64,000 bases of DNA from Polyangium sp. 6x1 (GTDB taxonomy: Bacteria > Myxococcota_A > Polyangia > Polyangiales > Polyangiaceae). The translations under genes were made by a program, and so were the position numbers. Location: NCBI RefSeq assembly GCF_029946515.1, contig NZ_JARZHH010000016.1, forward strand, positions 62,001-126,000, read 5' to 3'. This document shows positions 56,764-64,000 of this stretch, piece after piece (position 1 is the stretch's first letter; the number at the start of each line of letters is the position of its first letter). The notes under the pieces are model-generated. The model saw nothing but the letters and a program-made list of their open reading frames with translations. It was not told where the DNA came from and ran no database searches.

Positions 56764-57939
56764 ATGCTACGCCCCACGCCTTTCTACCGCAGCAAGCGGA
56801 AGCTCACCGTCGGCCTCTCCGCTTTTGCCCTCGCGCTCGTCGCCGTGCCCGCGCTCGCCTTCGGCCAGGCGCCGCCGAGCAAGGGGACCGACATGGAGTA
56901 CGACCCCGATGCGAAGCCGCCGCCGCCGGCCGAGCCCCCGCCGCTCCCGCCCACGCAAGAGGGCGACTGGGGCGTCGGCGGTTCGGAGGAAGAAGGCAAA
57001 TTCGCGCCCTCTGGCAAGACCGGAGCGGCGAAGCGGGAAGAGGACGAGAAGGCCGAGGAGGCGAAGGCCGAGGACTACCGCGCGCTGCCGCCGCGCGAGG
57101 TCGGCGTCGACATGGTCATCGGCTTCGGGGAGATCCGCGATGTCCTCAGCGATACGAATCCCACCGACGTCACCGTCGTCTCGTTCGTCCCCTACTTCTT
57201 CTGGCGTCTGAACGAGACGTGGGCGATCGGCGCGCGCGTGCCCTTCGCGACGGGCAGCATCGACGGTCCGATCGAGAACCCGGTCGACTCGTTCGCGCTC
57301 GGCAACATCGAGGCGAGCGTGCACGCGCGCTTCAAGCTGAAGCGGCGCATGACGCTTCCCGTGAGCCTCGCGATCGCCGTGCCCTCGGCGCAGGGCGACA
57401 TGTTCCCCGAGCAGGACGCCGCGGGCGCGAGGCCGCAGGCGCTCGTGAACCAGGCCGTCGCCGGCGCGCGTGGCTGGGAGGAGCAAGCGCCCTACACGCC
57501 GAACCGCCTCGGCGCCACGCCGAGCGTCGGCTTCGCCTACGACACGCGCCTCTTGCACTTCGCGGCGAGCACGAAGTTCGAGCTCATGATCAAGACGGGC
57601 GGCGGCGCGCCCGAGAGCGACGCCGCCGGCACGTTGCACTCGCCCGCGTACAACTGGGTGACGGGCGCTTCGTTCTTCTACGACTTCCTCGACGGCATGG
57701 TCTCGCCGGGCCTGCGCGCGTGGCTCGCGGTCTCGCAGCAGCCGGTCACCAAGGGCACGAGCGACTACTCCGGCGCGCAGTTCGTGATCGAGCCCGACGT
57801 GAACAGCACGATCCCCGTCGGCAAGTCGCTCGCCGTGCGCGCCGGGCTCGGCTTCCTCGTCCCGCTCGGCGGTCCGATCGGCGGCTCGAACAGCGCGACC
57901 ATCAATGGATTCCGTGTTCGCGCCGGCCTCGCGTTCTGA
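56764..57939 (+). CDS. Predicted outer-membrane beta-barrel protein
   Basis: 391 residues. Signal peptide (LTVGLSAFALALVAVPALAFG, cut near AFGQA), a Pro-rich linker (PPPPAEPPPLPPTQEGDW) and an acidic Lys/Glu helix, then about 280 residues of alternating amphipathic strands (VVSFVPYFFWRLNETWAIGA, TLPVSLAIAVPSAQG, YNWVTGASFFYDFLDGM, GKSLAVRAGLGFLVPLGGP) ending in GFRVRAGLAF, a C-terminal Phe typical of OM barrels. No transport family is recognised. Divergent from the kinase/ATPase gene with a very short shared upstream region. A hairpin TCCGGG-acaaa-CCCGGA (57942-57958) follows the stop and may end the transcript. Confidence 0.75.
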   Translation: MLRPTPFYRSKRKLTVGLSAFALALVAVPALAFGQAPPSKGTDMEYDPDAKPPPPAEPPPLPPTQEGDWGVGGSEEEGKFAPSGKTGAAKREEDEKAEEAKAEDYRALPPREVGVDMVIGFGEIRDVLSDTNPTDVTVVSFVPYFFWRLNETWAIGARVPFATGSIDGPIENPVDSFALGNIEASVHARFKLKRRMTLPVSLAIAVPSAQGDMFPEQDAAGARPQALVNQAVAGARGWEEQAPYTPNRLGATPSVGFAYDTRLLHFAASTKFELMIKTGGGAPESDAAGTLHSPAYNWVTGASFFYDFLDGMVSPGLRAWLAVSQQPVTKGTSDYSGAQFVIEPDVNSTIPVGKSLAVRAGLGFLVPLGGPIGGSNSATINGFRVRAGLAF

Positions 57940-58146
57940 CTTCCGGGACAAACCCGGAGAGCTCCCCGGAAGAGGCCGCTCACCGAGTCTGTAAGTCTCG
58001 GAAATCAGAAGATAAAACATCATCGTCCACGCTGGCGGACAACCTCCTCGCAGCTATCGTCCTTCGCCCCGGCTGCAAACCACCGGCCGCTGCGACCGTT
58101 TTGGTCAGCTGCGCGACGGATGTGCCGGGCGACGAGGTGCGACGCG

Positions 58147-59931
58147 ATGGGATGGCTCTCGAGATTCGAAAAGCGGCTGGGGCGTGTGGTCGGTCCGGTG
58201 GTCGTTCTGATCATCGCGGTGACGATCGGTGCCCTCGTCTACTCGCTGCGAGGACCGCGCGAAGGGACGATTTCCTACACCGAGCTCACGCAAATCACGG
58301 GATCGCAAGCGGTCTCCGAGGTGCGCGTGGAGGGGGAACGCTTCTCGATCCGAGGCACGGACGGTTCGCTTCGGGTGGGCATCGTCGGTGACGAGGAGGC
58401 GCGTCACGCGCTCGTCGACAAGTTCGCGGCCGCGGGCGTCGCGGTCGAGTACGGCTCGCGCGAGGGCTCGACGGGCGCGCGCGCGGCGACGGCGCTCGCG
58501 CCGATCGCAGTGATGCTCGCGCTCGGCGCCGTCGGCATCGGGATGCACCGCAGGAAGAGCCGTGCGCACTTCTCGGAGGGACAGGCGCCGGGCGTCGGCA
58601 AGGTCCGCTTCACGGACGTCGCCGGCATGGACGAGGTGAAGGAGGCGCTCGCCGAGACGGTGGAGTTCCTCAAGAACCCCGAGCGCTTCGGGCGTCTCGG
58701 CGGGCGCGCGCCGCGCGGCGTACTGCTCACCGGTGAGCCCGGCACGGGCAAGACGCTCCTCGCACGCGCGGTCGCGACCGAGGCCGGCGTGCCCTTCCTC
58801 TCCGCGTCGGGATCGAGCTTCCAGGAGATGTTCGTCGGCGTGGGCGCCTCCCGCGTGCGCAACCTCTTCGCCGAGGCGCGCCGCGTCTCGCCCTGCATCG
58901 TGTTCATCGACGAGATCGACGCCGTCGGCCGCTCACGCGGTCGTGGGGGCGACTCGGCGTCGGCTGATCACGATCAGACCTTGAACCAGCTCCTCGTCGA
59001 GATGGACGGCTTCGATCACACGACGGGCATCGTCGTCATGGCCTCGACGAACCGCGTCGACGTGCTCGATCCTGCGCTGCTCCGCCCCGGCCGCTTCGAC
59101 CGTCAGGTCGTGGTGCCGCTGCCGGATCTGCGCGGCCGTCGGGAGATCCTCGAAGTGCACGCGCGGCCGATCGCGCTGAAAGAGGACATCGACCTCGCGC
59201 ACGTGGCGAAGGTGACGCCGGGCTTCTCCGGCGCGGAGCTCGCGAACCTCTTGAACGAGGCCGCGATCCTCGCGGCGCGCAGCGGGGCGGACAAGGTCGA
59301 CTTCGAGCACATCGACAAGGCGCGGGATCGCGTGCTCATGGGCGAGGAGCGCAAGAGCCTCGTGATGGACGCGGAGGAGCGACGCGCGACGGCGATCCAC
59401 GAGGCCGGGCACGTGACGGTGGCGCTCGCGGCGAAGCACGCCGATCCGGTGCACAAGGTGTCGATCCTCCCGCGCGGCCGCGCGCTCGGCGTGACGCAGG
59501 CGCTGCCCGAGCGGGATCGGCTGCTCTACACGAAGGAGTACCTCGAGGATCAGATCTGCATGCTGATGGGCGGGCGCGCCGCAGAGATGGTCGTGCTCGG
59601 CACGATGACCGCGGGGGCGGCGGACGACATCCAGCGCGCCGCGTCGCTCGCGCGGAAGATGGTGGCCGAGCTCGGCATGAGTGAGCTCGGGCCGATCAAC
59701 GTGACGGATCATCCGGGCCACGTGACGCACAGCGAGCACCTGCACGCGCGGGTCGACGAGGTCGCGCGCAAGCTCGTCGAGCATCAGCTCGAGCGCGCCT
59801 GCCGCATCGTCCGCGAGACGCGCGACGGCGTCCTCCTCCTCTCCGAGCGGCTGCTCGAAGAAGACACGCTCGTCGGCGACGCGATCGTCGCGTGCTTCGC
59901 GAAGCACGAGGAGCTCGCAGCGGCAGGCTGA
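58147..59931 (+). CDS. ftsH: ATP-dependent zinc metalloprotease FtsH
   Basis: 594 residues. TM1 ([21 protein letters not shown]), a short periplasmic domain, TM2 ([19 protein letters not shown]), then AAA+: Walker [18 protein letters not shown], Walker [18 protein letters not shown], second region of homology [18 protein letters not shown]. Zinc site: [14 protein letters not shown] (HEAGH) with a downstream Asp in [12 protein letters not shown]. It degrades membrane and some cytoplasmic proteins. The protein is shorter than E. coli FtsH (no basic C-terminal tail), and may be an additional paralogue. ATG 58147 directly precedes [14 protein letters not shown]. Confidence 0.94.
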   Translation: MGWLSRFEKRLGRVVGPVVVLIIAVTIGALVYSLRGPREGTISYTELTQITGSQAVSEVRVEGERFSIRGTDGSLRVGIVGDEEARHALVDKFAAAGVAVEYGSREGSTGARAATALAPIAVMLALGAVGIGMHRRKSRAHFSEGQAPGVGKVRFTDVAGMDEVKEALAETVEFLKNPERFGRLGGRAPRGVLLTGEPGTGKTLLARAVATEAGVPFLSASGSSFQEMFVGVGASRVRNLFAEARRVSPCIVFIDEIDAVGRSRGRGGDSASADHDQTLNQLLVEMDGFDHTTGIVVMASTNRVDVLDPALLRPGRFDRQVVVPLPDLRGRREILEVHARPIALKEDIDLAHVAKVTPGFSGAELANLLNEAAILAARSGADKVDFEHIDKARDRVLMGEERKSLVMDAEERRATAIHEAGHVTVALAAKHADPVHKVSILPRGRALGVTQALPERDRLLYTKEYLEDQICMLMGGRAAEMVVLGTMTAGAADDIQRAASLARKMVAELGMSELGPINVTDHPGHVTHSEHLHARVDEVARKLVEHQLERACRIVRETRDGVLLLSERLLEEDTLVGDAIVACFAKHEELAAAG

Positions 59932-59936
59932 GCGGA

Positions 59937-60038
59937 GCGGGGCGTCGCCCCGCACCCCAGAAGGGGGCTGTCCGCCCCCTTCACCCCGGACCAAGCGCGG
60001 CCTGGACCGAAAACGACAGCGCGCATCGCGCGCTGTCG
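59937..60038. repeat. Four-hairpin modular repeat, copy 6 (order A-B-C-D)
   Basis: A: GCGGGGCGTCGCCCCGC (59937-59953). B: arms AAGGGGG/CCCCCTT (59961-59981). C: CCAAGCGCGGCCTGG (59991-60005). D: arms CGACAGCGC/GCGCTGTCG around GCATCGC (60014-60038). A to C are almost identical to the left half at 8181-8249, while D has completely different arms that still pair perfectly. It lies between the convergent ftsH and second kinase/ATPase genes. Confidence 0.9.
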
Positions 60039-60180
60039 ACCCGAGAAGGGCAAGTCGGCGATCTCGACGGTGGGTAACGGCGACGCGGGGATCCCGAGTC
60101 GCCGTTTCTGCTGGCTCGAACGGGTGCTCCCCGAGTGTCCTTCGCCCCGTCCGCGATGCGCCCCTCGGTGTGGGGCTTGT

Positions 60181-63100
60181 CTACGGTTTGCTTGGTTGCG
60201 GCGACGCCGGATCGACGGGCGGCGGCGTCGAGAGCGGGCTCCGCGTGGAGAGCGCGCGCATCCACGCCGCAATCGTCTCACTCGCGGGCGCGGGCCAGCC
60301 CATGCGGCTGAACCTGCGCAGGAGCTCGGGCGTGTGATCCCCGGTGCGGCTCGGGTCCTGGTACGTCTTCCGCGCGAGATCGAGCTCGTTCGCGGCGTCC
60401 TGGAACCGGCCCTCGTGGTACGCGAGCCACGCCCGCGTGAGCGCGAGGTGCTGCTTCGGCTCGGCCTCGGCGAGCCCCGTGGCCTCGCACTCGGCGAGCG
60501 CCGCGCGCGCGACCTCCGCTTGCCCACGCTCGAGCGCGATCTGCGCGACGATGATCTTGATCTCGACCTGCCCCCACGGATCGGCGAGCCGATCGAAGAG
60601 CGCCGTCGCGGCGCGCGCGTGCGCGTCCGCCATGTCGAGCTGACCTGCGTCGAACGCCGTCATCGCGAGCAGGCGCTCGCAGGCGCCCTCGCCGCGCGGG
60701 TTGCCGAGGTCGCGGAAGCTCCGGCGCGACAGGAGCGCCACCCGCCGCGCTTCTTCGAGCCGACCTTCGCGATGATCCGAGTGCGCGAGCGTCACGTCGC
60801 ACTGGGCCATGCCGAGGCGATACCCGATCGCGTCGAACTCGGCGCGCGCCGTGCGCAGGAGCGCGCGCGCCTTCTCGGGCGAGCCGCCGGCCTGCTCGAC
60901 GAAGCTGTGCAGCACGAGGCACTGCGCGTGGCCGAGCCGATCTCCGACGGCCTGGAACTTCGGCCCTGCGCTCTCGAGGATGCGGGCCGCGTCGAGGTGC
61001 GCGCCGAGCAGGAAGTCGATCTCCCCGAGGATCACCTCGCAGAGCGCTTGCCCGTGCGTGTCGCCGAGCGACCGGAACATGTCGAGCGCCTTCGCCACGA
61101 GCTTGCGACCCTCGGCGGGCGCGGCGAGATCACTGGCGACGTGACCGAGGAGCCGGAGGCACGCGGCCTCGCTCTCGGGATCACCAGCCTCGTGAAAGAG
61201 CCTGCGCGCCTCTTCGGCCTCGCGCCGGCAGTCTTCGAGCCGGCCCGCATGCCGCAGCGCCTCGGCACGCCACCTGCGATGCCTCGCGAGCGGCAGGCCT
61301 TCGAGCCGGCCGTCGAAGAGCGACAGATCGCGGAGCGTCGCCTGCACGTCGCGCTTGCGACCCCACGACTCGGCGATCGACCGGTGCAGGAGCTCTGCGG
61401 CGACGTTCACGTCGCCCGCGCGGAGGAGGTTCATCACGCGGTGACGCACGATGCGCCGGCTGCTCGCGTCGGGGTGATGGGCGAGCGCGTTCGCGGCGGC
61501 GCGCAGCACCGCGGCCGCGTCCGGCTGCGCGAAGAGCTGTCCGAGCAGGTGCTCTTGCAGGAGCGCGTGCGGCCACCGCAGCCGTTCTTCACCCGAGGCG
61601 AGCAGGATCTGCGCGCGCTTCATCGCGGCCACCGCGCGCTCTGCATCTACGCCGAGCGCCCCGAGCTCGAGCCGCAGCACGTCCTCGCGGATGTCGCCGC
61701 CGAGCGCCGCCGCCGCGCGCGCGCCGCGCCGGAGATCCTCGGGGATCGCGCGCAGCCGCTCCTCCCAGAGCTCGGCCGTCGTAGCGGCTCGCATCGCGAG
61801 CTTCGCTTCGGGCACCACGTACCGTCCGTCGCGCAGCTCGATGTGCCCGCCCGTCGCCCACGCATGAACGATCTGCAACGCGAAGAGCGGGTTGCCCTTG
61901 CTGCGTTGCGCCGCCTCGACCACGGCGGCCTCGTCGAGCGGTAACGTCTCGCGCAGGAGCGCGTGCGTCTGCGTGGGGTCGAGCGGCTCGAGCGTCAGGC
62001 GATCGCCGCCGAGCTCGCGCAGGAGCCACTCGACCCACTCGCGCGCGACCGGGTCCGTCATGATCGCCTCGTCGCGCACCGTGCCCACGATGAGCAGCCG
62101 CAGGCCCGGCGTCTCGCGGTGCAGCCGCGCCATGCCCTCGAACGTCGTCGGCGAGCCGTGATGCAGATCGTCGAGCATCAAGAGGAGCGGGCGGTTCTTC
62201 GCGATCTTCTGCAGCGCGTACTGCATCACGCGCCAGCGCGTCTCCGACGAGAGCGCGAAGCGTTTGCCCGTCGGGCCGATCGCGTCGCCTTGCGACGAGG
62301 GCCGGATCCACTCCGCCGTCGCCGCGACCCACATCTTGCCGTCGTCGTCGTCGGCCGCGACCTCCCACTGGTTCAGGAGGACCTTCTCGATGACGTCGCG
62401 CCCTTCACGCTCCAGCCGGTAGTGCTGCACGATCGCGCCGACCACGCCGTCGAGCGGCGCGGCGATCTTCCGGTACCTCGCGCGGAGCGGCACCATCAGG
62501 CCACGCTCGTGCACCTCCTCGCAGAACCACTCCGCGAGGCGCGACTTGCCCACGCCTGCTTCGCCCGAGAGGAGCAAGAAGCGGTGCTCCGCGCTCTCCG
62601 ACGTGGCGATCTGGTTCGCCACGTCGAGCAGGCGCGAACGCTCCGCCGCGCGTGCAACAAAGGGGCTCGGACGCAGGCCGAGCAGGCCCGTCGTGGTCAC
62701 TTGCGAGTCGAGGTAGGTGCTCTCGAGGAGCAGCGGCGAGTCGCGCAGCGGCATGGACATCGGCGGCGCGGCCGAGGGCCTCGGCGTCGCCGTCGGATCT
62801 CCGCTGCGCGGCCGCATCCGCCAGAGGAGCGTGCGCGCGTCGGCCGCGAACTCGAAGCGCTGCCACGGCCGCTTGTTCATCAGGCGCCGCACGAGCGGCA
62901 CGATGTCCGGCGGGATCCCCGGACGGAGCGGCACATCCGGAAGCGGCGCGCTCTTGTGCTTGGCGAGCAGCTCCTCGTCCGTGCCCTCGTACGGCTCGCG
63001 GTTCGCGAGCATCGTGAACAGGACGCAGCCGAGCGAGTAGAGGTCCGTCGACGGACCCACGTGCGGCGCGGCATAACGGATCTGCTCCGGCGCCATCCAC

Positions 63101-63702
63101 CCCGGCGTGCCTGCGCCCCAGCGGATCGTCGGCTTCGATGCGGGCGAGCCGTCGAGCCTGTGGTCGACGCGATCCTGCATGAGCCACGCGAGCCCGAGAT
63201 CGAGCACGTGCACCGTCGGCGGCTCCGTGTCGTCGTGCGGGATGTCGACGAGGATGTTCGAGGGCTTGAGATCCCCGTGGATGACGCCGCGCGCGTGCGC
63301 GTGCGCCAGCGCCGCGAGCACGTCGTCGGTGATCTTCCAGATGAGAGGCCACGGCAGGCCGCCCTCCTCTTGCGCGAGGTAGAGCCACTCGTGCAGCGAG
63401 CGACCCGGAACGGCGTCCATCACGAGGAACGGCGTCCCATCGGCGAGCGCGCCGAAGTCGCGCGCACGTACGATGCACGGGTGCGCGAGCGCCGCGAGCG
63501 CGCGCGCCTCCTCGTGGAACCACCACGCTTCCTCGGCGCGTGGTCGCGCCCCTGGTCGGCTCAGGACCTTCACGGCCACGCGGTCGTCAGCCACGAGATC
63601 GCGGCAGAGGTACACGACCCCCATGCCGCCACGCCCGAGCTCCCGCCGTACCTGGTAACGTCCGGCCAGAATCTTGCCGATCGTGCCGGTTTGCTCGCTC
63701 AT
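60181..63702 (-). CDS. Ser/Thr kinase - AAA-type ATPase - TPR multidomain regulator
   Basis: 1,173 residues. The N-terminal kinase has GRGGMGVVYLCRDL, VAVKVL, catalytic loop VIHGDLKPSNIL (HGD in place of HRD) and metal loop VLDLGLAWL (DLG in place of DFG), both tolerated in active kinases. A linker leads to an ATPase with Walker A SGEAGVGKSRLAEWF and Walker B LLLMLDDLHHGSPTTF. The remaining 550 residues are helical TPR-like repeats (CRREAEEARRLFHEAGDPES, MAQCDVTLAHSDHREGRLEE). No cyclase-like region, unlike the related protein at 52260. Likely a phospho-signalling scaffold; targets unknown. ATG 63702 chosen because the kinase starts 12 residues later. Confidence 0.9.
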   Translation of the reverse strand: MSEQTGTIGKILAGRYQVRRELGRGGMGVVYLCRDLVADDRVAVKVLSRPGARPRAEEAWWFHEEARALAALAHPCIVRARDFGALADGTPFLVMDAVPGRSLHEWLYLAQEEGGLPWPLIWKITDDVLAALAHAHARGVIHGDLKPSNILVDIPHDDTEPPTVHVLDLGLAWLMQDRVDHRLDGSPASKPTIRWGAGTPGWMAPEQIRYAAPHVGPSTDLYSLGCVLFTMLANREPYEGTDEELLAKHKSAPLPDVPLRPGIPPDIVPLVRRLMNKRPWQRFEFAADARTLLWRMRPRSGDPTATPRPSAAPPMSMPLRDSPLLLESTYLDSQVTTTGLLGLRPSPFVARAAERSRLLDVANQIATSESAEHRFLLLSGEAGVGKSRLAEWFCEEVHERGLMVPLRARYRKIAAPLDGVVGAIVQHYRLEREGRDVIEKVLLNQWEVAADDDDGKMWVAATAEWIRPSSQGDAIGPTGKRFALSSETRWRVMQYALQKIAKNRPLLLMLDDLHHGSPTTFEGMARLHRETPGLRLLIVGTVRDEAIMTDPVAREWVEWLLRELGGDRLTLEPLDPTQTHALLRETLPLDEAAVVEAAQRSKGNPLFALQIVHAWATGGHIELRDGRYVVPEAKLAMRAATTAELWEERLRAIPEDLRRGARAAAALGGDIREDVLRLELGALGVDAERAVAAMKRAQILLASGEERLRWPHALLQEHLLGQLFAQPDAAAVLRAAANALAHHPDASSRRIVRHRVMNLLRAGDVNVAAELLHRSIAESWGRKRDVQATLRDLSLFDGRLEGLPLARHRRWRAEALRHAGRLEDCRREAEEARRLFHEAGDPESEAACLRLLGHVASDLAAPAEGRKLVAKALDMFRSLGDTHGQALCEVILGEIDFLLGAHLDAARILESAGPKFQAVGDRLGHAQCLVLHSFVEQAGGSPEKARALLRTARAEFDAIGYRLGMAQCDVTLAHSDHREGRLEEARRVALLSRRSFRDLGNPRGEGACERLLAMTAFDAGQLDMADAHARAATALFDRLADPWGQVEIKIIVAQIALERGQAEVARAALAECEATGLAEAEPKQHLALTRAWLAYHEGRFQDAANELDLARKTYQDPSRTGDHTPELLRRFSRMGWPAPASETIAAWMRALSTRSPLSTPPPVDPASPQPSKP

Positions 63703-63809
63703 CGGACGGGCGACTATATCGCGCCCCCGGCCGCTCGGCACAGCCACGCGTCGGCCTGTTTTGGGCCCGGATCTGTCAAGTTCGATCCAACAATGCTACG
63801 TTACGGAAC

Positions 63810-64000
63810 ATGTCGAACACGGTGAGGCTGCTCGCGTTCGCGGGGGCGCGGGACGTGCTCGGTGCTTCGGAGCTCGCCTTTCCGCTTGAAGCGCCGTGCA
63901 CCGCGGAGGAGCTTCTTCACCACGTTTGCAGCCGATTTCCCGCGCTCGTACCGTACCGGCGATCGATTCGCGTCGCGGTCAACGGCGCGTATGCGGGCCC
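63810..64000 (+). CDS. moaD: MoaD-like small sulfur-carrier protein, cut by window end
   Basis: The first 63 residues are present: VRLLAFAGARDVLGASELAF, TAEELLHHVCSRFPALVPYR and RVAVNGAYA. This is the beta-grasp pattern of MoaD, the small subunit of molybdopterin synthase, whose terminal Gly-Gly would lie beyond the window. It begins divergently from the second kinase/ATPase gene, about 105 bp away. ThiS or another ubiquitin-like carrier is a less likely alternative. Confidence 0.8.
   Translation, partial: MSNTVRLLAFAGARDVLGASELAFPLEAPCTAEELLHHVCSRFPALVPYRRSIRVAVNGAYAG

Noticed and set aside
63730-63809. Promoter TGTCAA-N17-TACGTT upstream of moaD
   Set aside because: The -35 fits consensus poorly, and the evidence is too weak to list as a feature.

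Overview
The window looks like chromosomal DNA from a myxobacterium, most likely the Polyangiales (Sorangium/Polyangium side). This is inferred from very high GC, frequent GTG starts, many small lipoproteins and proline-rich secreted proteins, and two very large Ser/Thr kinase-ATPase-TPR proteins. No phage, transposase, CRISPR array, rRNA or tRNA gene was found, and the coding content is mostly core housekeeping plus lineage-specific envelope and signalling genes.

Layout. 1-8.1 kb: an M3-peptidase-like lipoprotein (cut by the left edge), a Cys-rich lipoprotein, P5C dehydrogenase, a DUF2804 protein, DNA ligase LigA, a NUDIX hydrolase, a nitrilase-family amidase and a lipoprotein. 8.6-18.6 kb: an AraC-type regulator, the topoisomerase IV pair parC-parE, bamA, a rhomboid-fold protein lacking its catalytic residues, and a small lipoprotein. 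18.7-25.6 kb (minus strand): dnaG-rpoD, atpD-atpC without the rest of the ATP synthase operon, and rsmA. 25.7-29.9 kb: a DUF4350-MoxR-DUF58 operon. 30.0-36.8 kb (plus): a small conserved protein, then rpsP-khpA-rimM-trmD-SPOUT methyltransferase-queG-acyltransferase-DUF72-GGT-like, nearly all tightly spaced or overlapping. 37-51 kb: rpmB, hrpB, a response regulator, a PEBP protein, a lipid-kinase-like protein, secreted and membrane hypotheticals, an AmpG-like transporter, a metallophosphoesterase and a catalase-like protein. 51-63.7 kb: a patatin phospholipase translationally coupled to a kinase/cyclase-like/STAND-type ATPase/TPR giant, an outer-membrane-type protein, a short FtsH, and a second kinase/ATPase/TPR giant. 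The right edge cuts a moaD-like gene.

The most unusual signal is not a gene. At least six intergenic loci carry copies of one modular element made of four consecutive hairpins (here named A, B, C, D). Between copies the stem sequences change, but pairing is kept by changes on both sides. Two loci (8178-8527 and 17961-18270) carry two copies head to head around a spacer, giving fold-back elements of about 310-350 bp. Five of the six loci lie between convergent genes. This looks like a mobile or regulatory repeat family under selection for structure. I do not recognise it as a named family, but could not search databases. Other convergent junctions use short perfect hairpins that contain the stop codon itself.
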